From assembly GCA_030710605.1 (NCBI GenBank), contig CP092879.1:40486842-40550841 (forward strand): a stretch of DNA of 64,000 bases, written 5' to 3'. Every line of letters starts with the position of its first letter. The first letter of the stretch is position 1. The stretch is from Cordylochernes scorpioides (lineage: Eukaryota; Arthropoda; Arachnida; Pseudoscorpiones; Chernetidae). Positions 31,601-41,525 of this stretch are shown here, piece after piece. A program made the translations under genes and the position numbers. A model generated the notes under the pieces. It searched no databases. It was not told where the DNA came from and worked only from the letters and a program-made list of their open reading frames with translations.

Positions 31601-32919
31601 AAATGAAATAAATGAGAAAAAAAAACAAACTCTTATATAAGATGTGTATATTTGTACATCATACTTGTTACATTTAGGACAAACCTTTGAACGTATAGGC
31701 GTTTTCTTTCTTTCCCAAATTTCTATTTATCAGGGAAGAGTCCTACTCGCGCTATAAACAAAACACTCCGAGGCAAAGTTTAAAACAGACAATGATCGTC
31801 ACCAAACAATGGACCTTTGTTTTCTATCGCATTGCCGGGAAATGTGTTTTCAAATTAATTCAACTCTATATACACAACATATTTCTTTGTGTATTATTTC
31901 CTCAAAATATTTTGAAATTAATGTTGACTTTCTTTGTTTGAATATATCCTTTATACACTATATATTTCCATACAATACCAACTCTTTGAAACATCTTTTT
32001 AAAGTTTACTCAAAACCATAAAGAATTTCTTTAGAATATTGACATACTTCCACATTGCTGATACACTCAGGAATACTTCAAACACATGAATCAAATATAT
32101 CTCATGGTTTATTCAAAATTTTCGAAACAAATTAGCTTCTAAAATGGCCGAAAAAAATTGCGCTTGTAACGGCGATAAATATAATATGAAATGCGCATGC
32201 GTCGCCGTCGACGGCACCAGAAGGTGTTTGGAAGCAAGAATTAGCCAATGTAAATATAATTTTAACATATATGTGTTGCATATACATTAAATATAATATT
32301 CCTTTCAAAAATTATAAAAGATTTTTAGCCAGAGTCACTTAAATGTCTTCGACAAATAATGTTAGAAAATATTTAAAAAAAACTTTATCGAAAGGTTTTT
32401 TTATTACTAATAAAGAATTTTAAACTTTATTTTTTCAAATTTTAAACTTTATAACTAATAAAGAAACTGATTTCGAAACGTTTTAGATATTTTTATGAAA
32501 GTATATCGCACATTTATTATATTTGATTATGAACCCAAAAAATAAATGTGTTTATAAATAGATAACGCTCCCATAGGAAGCATGACGAGCGAGAATTTTG
32601 AAATTTGATTTTTTTATGTATGTTATCGTCTTCAAGTAAAAAATATAAGACGAAATTTGGAAATCTTTGTGCAGAGCACTCAGATAAAATTCTATAGCAC
32701 TTTTCGATAAATAAATTATCTATGTGTACGACATCTCAACATGGTATGGAAAATGGCCTGAATTTAATAATTTCAATTCGCTTATGTTGATTTAGGGTTA
32801 TTATCGTAAAATGTTGAAAAGTACTTCAAACTAAGTAAGGTAGCTAAACAAAGCACTAGAAATGAAGTGTTTATGAATATAGGACGATTCTAGAGCGAAC
32901 TAATGAAATAATATTTTGA
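31601..32919. other. AT-rich intergenic, no gene seen
   Basis: No recognised feature. Plus-strand 31,809-32,021 (70 codons) has no signature. Confidence 0.5.
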
Positions 32920-33019
32920 NNNNNNNNNNNNNNNNNNNNNNNNNNNNNNNNNNNNNNNNNNNNNNNNNNNNNNNNNNNNNNNNNNNNNNNNNNNNNNNNN
33001 NNNNNNNNNNNNNNNNNNN
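32920..33019. other. Assembly gap, 100 N
   Basis: Exactly 100 unknown bases, the usual placeholder for a gap of unknown size. It sits just downstream (in transcription sense) of the BEL/Pao fragment, so the missing RT, RNase H and integrase may have been lost here or never have been joined. Confidence 0.95.
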
Positions 33020-33094
33020 GGAAAATATCATCATAGTCCTCATAAAGATTCAAAGAGATTAATTTCTTAGTCGTATGTTCTATATATATATATA

Positions 33095-33486
33095 TAATCT
33101 CTTCATAGCAATCTCCCTGTTGTCCGCGATTTTAGCTTTCTCTACAGTCCACGGGAGGGAAACAACATATCTTCCAGAAACAGAATGTTGGACTGTTTTT
33201 AGAAAATGTCGACGCGCCAATGCGTCTCTCTGATATTTCTGTTTAACCTCAATAGGATCCATAATGCCAAGAACATCGAGATTCCACAGATTGGTTATAC
33301 TGCTCTCAAAATTGTCCTCGTTGTAACATGATGAGCGAGTGAAACGTCACTACCTGGCTGACATTCTCCCATTAAAGTCCATACAAAACGCGTCTGAGAC
33401 GCAGTCAAGCCATTGGACAACACACAAGATTTCATCATGAAAATAGATCCCAATACATCGCATCCTAGAAGTATTTCAATTTCCAT
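33095..33486 (-). pseudogene. BEL/Pao protease C-end and reverse transcriptase start
   Basis: 33,486-33,295 has ILLGCDVLGSIF (protease C-terminal part) and TRFVWTLMG, where the family usually has TxFGWxxxG. A further frameshift leads to 33,262-33,095 with the pre-RT segment (VSGRYVVSLPW). The catalytic RT motif YxDD is not reached before the sequence runs into an AT microsatellite. Confidence 0.7.
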
Positions 33487-33510
33487 GTCATCCTTTCCAA
33501 TATCAGGAAC

Positions 33511-33978
33511 TTAGATTCTGCGGGCTTTGAGTTCTTTCAACCATGGCCCGCGGCTCAATCTTGGTAGGTTACCACAGATTTTTTGTTGGTCAAGAAGCTT
33601 CGCTACCATCTTAAAATTCCCCGATGCATGACTCAAATTGACTCTGTATTCTTGGTGGACACTTTCACTAGTATGACCTCCAAACACCACATGTTTAAGT
33701 GATTCCTGGCCAATGGGAGATAGTCCGAGATCCTGGGCAGTTTTAGAGAAAATATAGGATCGTTGGGAACCTGTGTCAAGGAGCGCACGCACTACTTTCG
33801 CCGAAGTCGCACCTTCGACCTTAATCTTCAGAGTCTGTAGCAAAATCAGAGACGAAGCGCTAAGACCGGAGAATGAAACTCCGTTTTCAACTGTAGGAGA
33901 AACGTCACAGTCTTCCACCTGTTCCTTGTCTTCATCCTGACTTTCGTCCAGGAGCATTAAGAGGGCATAAAATATCAA
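33511..33978 (-). pseudogene. BEL/Pao aspartic protease domain (DUF1758)
   Basis: About residues 35-150 hold the retropepsin-like fold. The catalytic motif ALLDTGSQRSYI is intact, with downstream VVFGGHTS and PRLSRGPW matching the family order. The frame ends at a TAA, after which the same frame resumes with MEIEILLGCDVLGS, so this stop is a nonsense mutation inside the polyprotein. Confidence 0.8.
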
Positions 33979-34717
33979 GGTGCTTCTTCTTACATCGAAT
34001 ACATTCAGTTATGCGCCTTCTACAATTAGAAGAGATATGACCTGGTTGGAGGCAGGAGAAACAACATTTACGGTTTTTAATACGCTCTCTTCTTTCTTTA
34101 ATGCTCATTCTGCGCGCAGCAAGACATTCTGTGTTTTTATGATCTTTATTACAAAAGATGCAATTCTGGGTACGTCCAGCGAAGAGTCCAGAGGCCGTAG
34201 GTATCTTAGCAGGATGTGATTGTCTGCCCACGTTTCTATCTTGTTTCAGAGATCTAAATCCAAACTTGGATCCAGCAAAGGCTCTGTCTTGTTCTGCTGC
34301 AGCTTCCTTTTGGAGAAACTCCATAATTAGGTCAACTCTGGTTTGATTCGAATCATTAGCATCAATCTTGACATCATGGAGGGGGCTTCTTTGCCAAGCC
34401 TTCATGAGTTCCTCTGAGAGACATGCCTCAATCATTGGAAATATAAATACAGACATCTGTCTGGCCTCAATCTTTAAGGATTCCAATGCTCTCAAATGAG
34501 TCACCAACTCATCATAAAATGAAGTCACCTTCAACTGTTGTTTGGAGGAGCAATCGATCATAAGGCGGATAAGGTCCCTGACATAGACTTGTTGCAACAA
34601 TTCAGGCCTTCCAAATCTTTCTGTCAAAGTTTCTATAACTTTGGGGTAATTTTCGGCAGTCAGGGGGTAACTATCAACCAGTTTACTAGCTCTGGTTCCC
34701 GGCAACATAGATTGCAC
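33932..34717 (-). pseudogene. BEL/Pao gag, DUF1759 C-part and zinc knuckles
   Basis: A 261-codon frame. The first part (AENYPKVIETLTERFGRPELL) is the conserved end of the DUF1759 domain. Two zinc-binding clusters follow: CIFCNKDHKNTEC and CCFSCLQPGHISSNC, the second a standard CX2CX4HX4C nucleic-acid-binding knuckle, plus a trailing CIRCKKKHLDILC. The frame is shifted relative to the parts on both sides. Confidence 0.8.
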
Positions 34718-35178
34718 AAGATATTGAAACTTGTCGCTGTCTTCTAAAGTGGGATCGACATGTATCTTTGTTGAACTGTGCCCACCATCCCAACCAATCT
34801 TTTATTTCTCCTGTAAACTTCTTTAATTCTATCTTGGGTAGTTTTACAGTTCTATGGTGTGAGCTAGAAGCGAAGCTCACTTCACTGGTCGTGGGACTGG
34901 ATGCAGTGATCCTGGGTTCAACAAGAGCGAGACATTTTTTTATATATCCTCTTATATCTCTGGGTATATTGCAAGGCTTCCTCATCGTCTTGCTCTAGTT
35001 CCTCTTCGCTAACGTCTGAAGTTAGCTTGAAGTCTCTTATCTTGCTTTGGATCACAAGAAGCTCACTGTGAGTTTCTTCAGGTATCGGTGGAGTACCTGA
35101 CAGAAACTCTTCTGTCATCTTCAAGCTGCGAGTTAGTCGCTTTCTAAGTAAATTTCTATGTCTTTTTAAAATTTCCAT
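34686..35178 (-). pseudogene. BEL/Pao gag, N-terminal part
   Basis: Frame 35,178-34,918 starts MEILKRHRNLLRKRLTR and is rich in charged helical sequence with an acidic stretch (SEEELEQDDEE). A frameshift leads to 34,985-34,686, which holds KLPKIELKKFTGE, the entry motif of the DUF1759 gag domain. The join needs a one-base shift, so the protein would not be made as is. Confidence 0.75.
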
Positions 35179-35305
35179 TTTTCAAAAAACACTATAAACA
35201 GAGGGTAAAACAAAAGGTACTTATCTTGAGTCTTGAACTTGTACTCCGCCGTTAATCCACTTTCTCTTGCCTTGTCAGAAGCCCACCCGCCCGGGGACGC
35301 CACTT

Positions 35306-35650
35306 TGTGTAGAAATGTCGGGTAATAGTTTAACAAAACACTGATGCGAAATTCGGTAGAAGAATTCGCAGTGATGATTCTTTGTGGGCTGTTGCAAGGA
35401 TTTAAATAAGATCACTAAATAGCAGAAAGGAGAGGGTAAAAGTCTCCTTCTAACTAACTTTATTTAATAAACTCTGGTAACAACTGGTTAAATTTTAAAA
35501 AATTATTAATATTAAATTTTTCATAACTATACTATATATATATATATATATGTCGTGATCGAATGGAAGGGTGCAACCGCTATGCTTACAATCTCCTAAA
35601 ATTAGTTCCAGCCAAGTGAGCAGCGCACCCGCGACGTACCGTAGCATTCG
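35306..35650 (-). repeat. Possible 5-prime LTR of the BEL/Pao element
   Basis: Next to the primer-binding-like site the plus strand starts TGTGTAGAAATGTCGGG, so on the element strand the putative LTR ends in CA. No second LTR is present to compare, so the outer boundary (about 35,650) is a guess. It contains a (TA)n tract at 35,533-35,550. Confidence 0.3.
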
Positions 35651-35859
35651 CCCGCGATGTCTGCCACGTTTATTTTTGTAAAATTTTTATAGATGAATGA
35701 ATTTGCATATTTACATTTAAACACAAGTTGAGTTTCTTTCCGGGCTAATTGGCCATTTCAGGCATGGTCTTCTAGCCCCAAAATTAAACACATTTAAACA
35801 CATGCGTAACATATTTACAGCTAATTATGCAAATGCAAATTCAATGCAAATTATGAACT

Positions 35860-36232
35860 ATATATATAGAGAGACAAAGGTCGCCTCTACCGTCAAAATA
35901 GACGTCAAAACCTCACGCCATCTATTGACCGTCGCCGCAAACTAGCGGCCTCGGGTCGGTGACAAAGCCACAACACCAGCTTTGGCAAACTGAAAAGCGT
36001 CCACCTAGAGACCATGGTTTCGGGCTAATGGCCCTCGTCAGCCTAGGGCGGACTTTATTCCATGAGAACCACATGGGATCTAATGGAATCTTGACAATCT
36101 GCCAAAGAGGTGTTTAGCTGGCATTTTCACCGACCCGAGGCCGTTAGTTGGCGGCGGTAGTCAATAGATGGCGTCAGGTTTTGACGTCTATTTTAATGGG
36201 AGGGGCGACCTTTGTCTTTTTAGATCATTATC
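35860..36232. mobile_element. MITE family W, best copy
   Basis: Left AGACGTCAAAACCTCACGCC and right GGCGTCAGGTTTTGACGTCT are inverted, and the arms continue through CATCTATTGAC, GGCGGC-type and CGGCCTCGGGTCGGTGA, about 85 bp per arm. The centre is unique (GAGACCATGGTTTCGGGC, CATGAGAACCACATGG). No coding capacity. Copies at 4365 and 11,220 are partial. A (TA)n run follows at 36,250-36,273. Confidence 0.7.
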
Positions 36233-36302
36233 CTTCCGGCAAAATTTCCATATATATATATATATATATATAAAGTGATAAAATAAAAAAGTAAACTATA
36301 TA

Positions 36303-37607
36303 CAGGGTGTACCAGGTAAATTGGGAATTTCAACAATGGTATTTTAACTGAAATTTTTTGCAAGTAAAAATTAAAATATCCGAATGAAATTTGACACAGT
36401 AGTAGATAAAAGGATATAGTTTTTATTTATTCAATGTAGTTTCCATTATTAGCTACAACAGTCTCGAGGCGAGTGCGGAATGAAGCACAGGCCTTGGCGA
36501 CGATGACCTTGTCCATTTGGGTCATCACCGTGTGAACTGCTTTCTTGACAGACTGGATGGTGGTATGAGGAGCTTTGTTGACATCTCTCTCAACAACGCC
36601 CCATACATAGTAGTCGAGGGGATTGCAATCTGGAGAATTAGGGGGCCAAATATCAGGACCCCAGTGACTAGGGACGTTAAGTGTCAGCCACGATTGTGTC
36701 TTTTTTGTCTTATGGGCTGGAGCTGAGTCCTGTTGGAAGACATACTTCCTTCCTGCGGCCACCATGTCCATCCAAGGCTTCACAACGGTCTCCAGAACAT
36801 TGATGTAGGTGTCAGCGTTCATCCTAAGGCCCTTCTCAAAGAAATGGGGAGGCATGACATCACCTTCACTGCTGATAACGCCAAGGACCATTACGGAGGC
36901 AGGAAATTTCGTGTGCATCACGACAGGTATCTCTGAGGGGTCTTTACAGATCCAGCGATCATTCCTGGGATTTACCTTTTGGTCCACGTCAAAGTTCTTT
37001 TCGTCAGAGAAGAACCTTAGCATGCCAAAAGAGTCGTGTTTCAGGTTGTTGAGGAGGGCAGCAGCCTTTCCTTTTCTGTTATTCTTCATATTCTCAGTCA
37101 GCAACTGACCTTTCCGAAGGGCATAAGACTTGAGACCAAGGTCCTCATGGATAGTTCTGACAATTGTCATAGAGCCAACGTCCATTTCCTTGGCTATGGC
37201 CCTCATGCTCTTCCCAGGGTTTCCATCAATCTCCTCCTTGACATTTTTGACAAATTCTTCGCCTCTTACCCTGTCCGATCGACGCGAGTGCTTTTTCCTT
37301 GTAGCTATCCCCTCTTTGTTACTGTCGGCCTCATCAAACTGCTTCTTGACACGATAAATAGTGGTTTTGGGCAACTTAAGAAAATCCACTATCTCTTTGG
37401 GGCTCCTTCCGGCGCGCAGAGCAACGATGATGGCAGCTCGATTTTCAAATTCTCGGTTACTCATAATCACTTCACTGCGCACACATGTACTGTTGCATTT
37501 TACATGAATATGGCTACGTAATGAAAAAAAAACACAAGTTTTTAATCTCAAGTAGTTTTTGTTTTATGGACTGTCAAAGTTAGTCCCAATTTACCTGGTA
37601 CACCCTG
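36303..37607 (-). mobile_element. DD37D (maT-like) Tc1/mariner transposon, copy 1
   Basis: 1305 bp between CAGGGTGTACCAGGTAAATT and AATTTACCTGGTACACCCTG, flanked by TA on both sides. The inverted repeats cover about 26-27 bp. It contains a single uninterrupted transposase gene on the minus strand. A second copy in opposite orientation lies at 46,257-47,557; the predicted proteins differ at only about seven positions out of 345. Both the intact frame and the near identity point to recent movement. Confidence 0.93.
36427..37464 (-). CDS. DD37D transposase (maT-like), apparently intact
   Basis: I chose the ATG at 37,464 (MSNREFENR, 345 residues); the frame is open 29 codons further upstream but that part is low-complexity, reaches toward the inverted repeat and is not conserved in length. 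Residues about 1-50 form the first helix-turn-helix (EIVDFLKLPKTTIYRVKKQF), and about 75-115 the second. The catalytic triad is FFSDEKNF, QQDSAPAHK and NPLDYYVWG. Counting between the second and third Asp gives 37 residues, so the class is DD37D, i.e. maT-like, unlike the DD34D mariners elsewhere in this window. Enzymes of this group cut and paste their own element at TA. No frameshift or stop is seen, and the length matches full-size relatives. Confidence 0.9.
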   Translation of the reverse strand: MSNREFENRAAIIVALRAGRSPKEIVDFLKLPKTTIYRVKKQFDEADSNKEGIATRKKHSRRSDRVRGEEFVKNVKEEIDGNPGKSMRAIAKEMDVGSMTIVRTIHEDLGLKSYALRKGQLLTENMKNNRKGKAAALLNNLKHDSFGMLRFFSDEKNFDVDQKVNPRNDRWICKDPSEIPVVMHTKFPASVMVLGVISSEGDVMPPHFFEKGLRMNADTYINVLETVVKPWMDMVAAGRKYVFQQDSAPAHKTKKTQSWLTLNVPSHWGPDIWPPNSPDCNPLDYYVWGVVERDVNKAPHTTIQSVKKAVHTVMTQMDKVIVAKACASFRTRLETVVANNGNYIE

Positions 37608-38261
37608 TACAGTTATTTAAAGTCCAGGAGACAACGACAAAGAGTTCTCCTACAGACAGTAAGTCACGTTCTCCCCTCATCTCAAAGTTCAGAAAGAACC
37701 TGTGTATTGATGACTCCTGCTGTTGTCCTCTAGTCCTTGGCCGAAGAACCAGCCCTCTGAAAGAAAAAGAGAGAGATTGATATTGAAACCGCTTTATTAC
37801 ATCGTTCATATAAGATTATATATGGTTAAATATACAGAATAAATATATGAGAGAGAGAGAGAGAGAGACAATTTTTATTTCAAAAAACTATTTTCACGAA
37901 ATTAATGGTAAAATGTCATTTAGAAAATTTAAAAAACTGTATTGGGTGGTAGATGAGTTGAGTAAAGGGACTAGTGATTCAAACCAATTTGTTTCTGATA
38001 TAAATTTTCTATATTGCTAATTGCACACACAGATCCTTCATTTTTGTATTTACAATTTTGAAAAATATATATTTTTATACATATCGTACATATTTATAAA
38101 CCAAGTAAAAATGTATTTCATTATATAAACAATAATATAAAAATAAATGACACATTTTTATAGAAAAAGAATATATAGAATATTTAATTAAAATATATTC
38201 CAATAAATTGTGTCACACTTTTTAAAAATATATATTTTCAGAATATTTCAATTTATATATA
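37608..38261. other. Intergenic with a (GA)n run
   Basis: 37,640-37,760 is less AT-rich with overlapping frames on both strands (72-73 codons) but no recognisable protein. (GA)n at 37,848-37,868. The rest is AT-rich. Confidence 0.45.
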
Positions 38262-38399
38262 CAGTATAACTTGAATAATTCGAATGTCTTTAATTCTAAT
38301 ATTTATCTTGGTCCCTAGAATTTCCGTCTTTAATTCGAATTTTTGTATAATTAGAAAAATTTTTGCTCCCCTGGGCTTGTCGTTATCCAAGTTTGACTG
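38262..38399. mobile_element. Second pogo-type MITE family
   Basis: 138 bp from CAGTATAACTTGAATAATTCG to TTATCCAAGTTTGACTG: inverted ends of the CAGT...ACTG type, with TA at the left and TT at the right. Internal AATTCGAAT motifs face each other. It is distinct in sequence from the family at 3862. A diverged inverse copy lies near 16,755-16,870. Confidence 0.6.
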
Positions 38400-38621
38400 T
38401 TTACTATTTAATATGATAAAATAGAATAAATTAAATCATAATATATTTTGATATTATTTATACACCACCAAAAATATAAAAGAAATTTCCTGTTTATTTT
38501 TGATTATCCTGAGGATTATGCTATGTTAATGCAGTCGTGGTGAATCTTGAAAATAAAAATAGTTGAAATAATAAAGATAAGAAATAGCTTTAATTGAGCT
38601 TATGGAATATAGAAAACATAA

Positions 38622-38822
38622 TTTGAGAAAGGTATGCCTGACTTAAGACGTAAGAATAAAAAAATGAAAACTTATTTACATAATGTACAAAAGGTATGAG
38701 CCGGCCATCGGGAAACAACAACGAGTTTTTATAGGGAAGGCTTGACCTCTGGCGGTCGATTTGACAGAGTATTTGAATCTATGAAATATAATTTTAAATA
38801 AAATAATATTTTAATATAACAT
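38622..38822 (+). repeat. Repeat family Z, copy 2
   Basis: CTTATTTACATAATGTACAA, GAGCCGGCCATCGGGAAACAA and GACCTCTGGCGGTCGATTTGACAGA follow in the order of 8092-8283. Confidence 0.55.
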
Positions 38823-39309
38823 ATATAAATATATATTCCTAGAGAAAGATTGGCGTAATGGTTCTCGAAATATTAGATTTGAAAAATAAAAATAATTCTT
38901 TTAATATTAATAATATATATATAATTCCTTCTATTTATTATGTTTCTCTCTTACTATCATTATATTGTATTTATATATATGTACTAAAAGTAGCACACCT
39001 TCTTTTGAAAATGCATTAAACAATTCATTTGGTTCAACTTCCCCAGTACCTGTTCTAAAATAACTTTATTAAGTACCACTCAAATAGAGCAACCTAACTT
39101 ATGTTATTCAAATGAGAAATATGAATAGGTTTTTCACAGAAAACAGCGTATAATGCGGGATTCGATCCCGGTTCATGGCTGTCAGGAATCGAGAGTTATC
39201 CTCAGTACAAAACATTGGCACGTGGTTAAAAGGTATATTATAGAAATTTATATCAAAATGTAAGGCGAAGCAAAGGCTCTCATAAATTGGAAGGAATTAT
39301 TTGATTAGA
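38823..39309 (-). repeat. AT-rich stretch with a tRNA-derived SINE fragment
   Basis: 39,045-39,210: body segment AAAATAACTTTATTAAGTACC...AGAGCAACCTA followed by a minus-strand B-box-like ACCGGGATCGAATCCCGC. The mirror arrangement occurs at 43,270-43,435 after the second gap, showing a shared SINE family. No gene. Confidence 0.45.
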
Positions 39310-40300
39310 ATGAGGTCGTGGGCGAATTAATCAGCGATTTTCCTGATAACTTGGTGATTAGGTATTCTTTACAGAAATATATCACAGTTCTCTCTTTGTT
39401 AATCATATGCTCTGTTAGTAACAGAACAATACCCTCTTTCTGGTTTGGCTTATTACAGATATCGTGGCACTTGTTCTTTGTTAAGTCTAAGAGCAATATT
39501 TTACTGACTTGAAATGTTTGTCATTTGGTTTATCACAAATATTTCACAGTAATTGTTCTTGTTATTCATATTCCTTATTAAAATACACACTATTTTACGT
39601 TCTTGGTTTATTAAAGATATATCACGGCATTTGTTCTGAATAACCATATTCTTTGTTCGGAAAAGAACAATATTTTACTGACTTGAAATGTCTGTCTTAG
39701 TTTATCAAATATATATAACAGTACTTGTTCTGATTATTCATATTCATTGCACTGAACAGAACAATATATTATTGTTTAGGAATGTCTGTCTTGGGTTATC
39801 ATAAATATTTCACAGTACCTGTTCCGGTTAGCCATATTCTTTATTAAAAACCTAATAATATTTCACTGCCTTGGTTTATCAAAATTATATCACGGTACTT
39901 GTTCCGAATAACCATATTCTCTTTAAAAAATAAAAAAACAATATTTTACTTTCTTGAAATTGACTGTTTCGGTTTATTACAGATATATCACAGTACTTGT
40001 TCTGGCTTACCTATTCATTATTCGGAGCAGAACAATATACTACCATCTTTGAATATATATCTTGGTTGGTTAAGAATATATTACAGTACTTGTTCTGATT
40101 AATCATATTCGTTTTTCGGAACAGAACGATATATTACGGTCTTGGAATATATTACTGTTTTATTAAAGATATATCACAGTACTTGTGTTCTGATTATACC
40201 GATATTCTTTACTATAAACAGAACAATATTCTACTATTTTGCAATGTCTGTCTTGGTTTATTAAAAATACATTACTTTTTCGGATCAACCATATTATTCA
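39310..40300. repeat. Degenerate satellite, unit about 95 bp
   Basis: Blocks of the form ATCACAGTACTTGTTCTG-ATTA.CCATATTCTTT and GAACAGAACAATATTTTACT..CTTG recur roughly every 85-100 bp: anchors near 39,471, 39,555, 39,629, 39,727, 39,820, 39,899, 39,988, 40,088 and 40,183. About ten units with heavy divergence and indels, so an old array. The short frames on both strands are by-products. Confidence 0.65.
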
Positions 40301-40828
40301 CAAAAAAAAAAAGAATAATATTGTTTTGGTCTTTTACATGATATCACAATATTCTGTATAATCTTTTTAGTCAACAATATTTTGCTCCGAATAGTTCTTT
40401 CTGTTACAGCGTATATGTTTTGGTATATTACACACTCTGTTGGTTTTCGTAATAAACAATTGTCAATGGAATTCATGGTAAGTCTAAGAAGAAAAGATGA
40501 CTCTTCGGCTAGAAATGTTTTGGAATTTTTTTGACATTTTTCGACCAAAATCTTTCATCCTTCTTAATATTTAAATTAAAACATTTGCTCTCGAAGCGTC
40601 TTTGTAATGAAAATATATTTGTGAAATCATATCAAATGTTATATTTTTATATTCTAAATAAAACTTGCCCCTGACCGAAGTGTTTTTTTTTTTTATTCCT
40701 AAAGAATTCTGGAAACAAGCCTTATCCATCTTCTTTCATTCAGTTATTGACAATTGGAGAAAATGAAAGATCACAAGGTTATATCACTCTAAACTTACAT
40801 TGTGTTTCTAATAGAATCGGAAAACCTA
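40301..40828. other. AT-rich intergenic, no gene seen
   Basis: Minus-strand 40,294-40,548 (84 codons) has no family signature. Nothing else recognised. Confidence 0.5.
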
Positions 40829-41525
40829 TCTATATATAAAAAAATGAATGTATGTGTGTCTGTTTGTTTGTTTGTCCTTTATGCCTGACCAAACCACTCA
40901 TTGGATCGCCATGAAACTTTGGGAAGTTATTTAGTATAGTACTGGGAAGGTTTCTAGCAAATAAAATTTTTGAAATAACTTTTCGCCTAGAAATAATCAA
41001 GATAAATATTCTAATTTATCTGTTATAATTCAACAATCTGCTCTAAATATTATCATGATGATACGATGATTTTGTAATGTAGAAAATTAGGAAAGACAAA
41101 ATTCAGGATGACACGGCAATTTATTTGAGACAAGAATAATGATACAATTCAAAGGCAAGATACTATTCCTTTAACTTCCAATTAGCGAGGGAACCAATTA
41201 ATATTGATTTTATTCAACTTATCGAGTATTTTTCAAGGGACCGGGAAAAAATGTTCACTTTATCGAGAGATTCGTTAAACAAACCTTTACTCGGGTAAAA
41301 CCCGGGCGAAGCCGGGTACATCCATACAAGAATAATGATACAATTCCAAGGCAAGATACTATTCCTTTAACTTCCAATTACCGAGGGAACCAATTAATAT
41401 TGATTTTATTCAACTTATCGAGTATTTTTCAAGGGACCGGGAAAAAAATGTTCACTTTATCGAGAGATTCGTTAGACAAACTTTTACTCGGGTAAAACCC
41501 GGGCGAAGCCAGGTACGTCCGCTAG
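40829..41525 (+). mobile_element. Nonautonomous Helitron with duplicated 3-prime end
   Basis: Begins TCTATATATAAAAAAATGAA after an A, ends CTAG before a T. The 3-prime hairpin ACCCGGGCGAAGCCAGGT lies just before the CTAG. A second, earlier hairpin (ACCCGGGCGAAGCCGGGT, near 41,298-41,315) belongs to an internal tandem copy: 41,140-41,325 and 41,326-41,515 are direct repeats (CAAGAATAATGATACAATTC ... GGGACCGGGAAAAA). No coding capacity. Confidence 0.75.

Larger units (their letters stand above)
33095..35305 (-). mobile_element. BEL/Pao LTR retrotransposon, 5-prime half, decayed
   Basis: Minus-strand order: gag N-terminus, DUF1759-type gag domain, CCHC knuckles, DUF1758-type aspartic protease, start of reverse transcriptase. 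Reading shifts between all three frames and meets at least one in-frame stop (near 33,508), so it is dead. It breaks off at an AT microsatellite (33,080-33,096) before the catalytic RT motifs. A TGG-starting primer-binding-like site (minus strand from 35,302) lies upstream of gag. Confidence 0.85.

Noticed and set aside
37036-37521. 161-codon plus-strand ORF
   Set aside because: Antisense shadow of the DD37D transposase; the same shadow appears in copy 2 (46,443-46,826).
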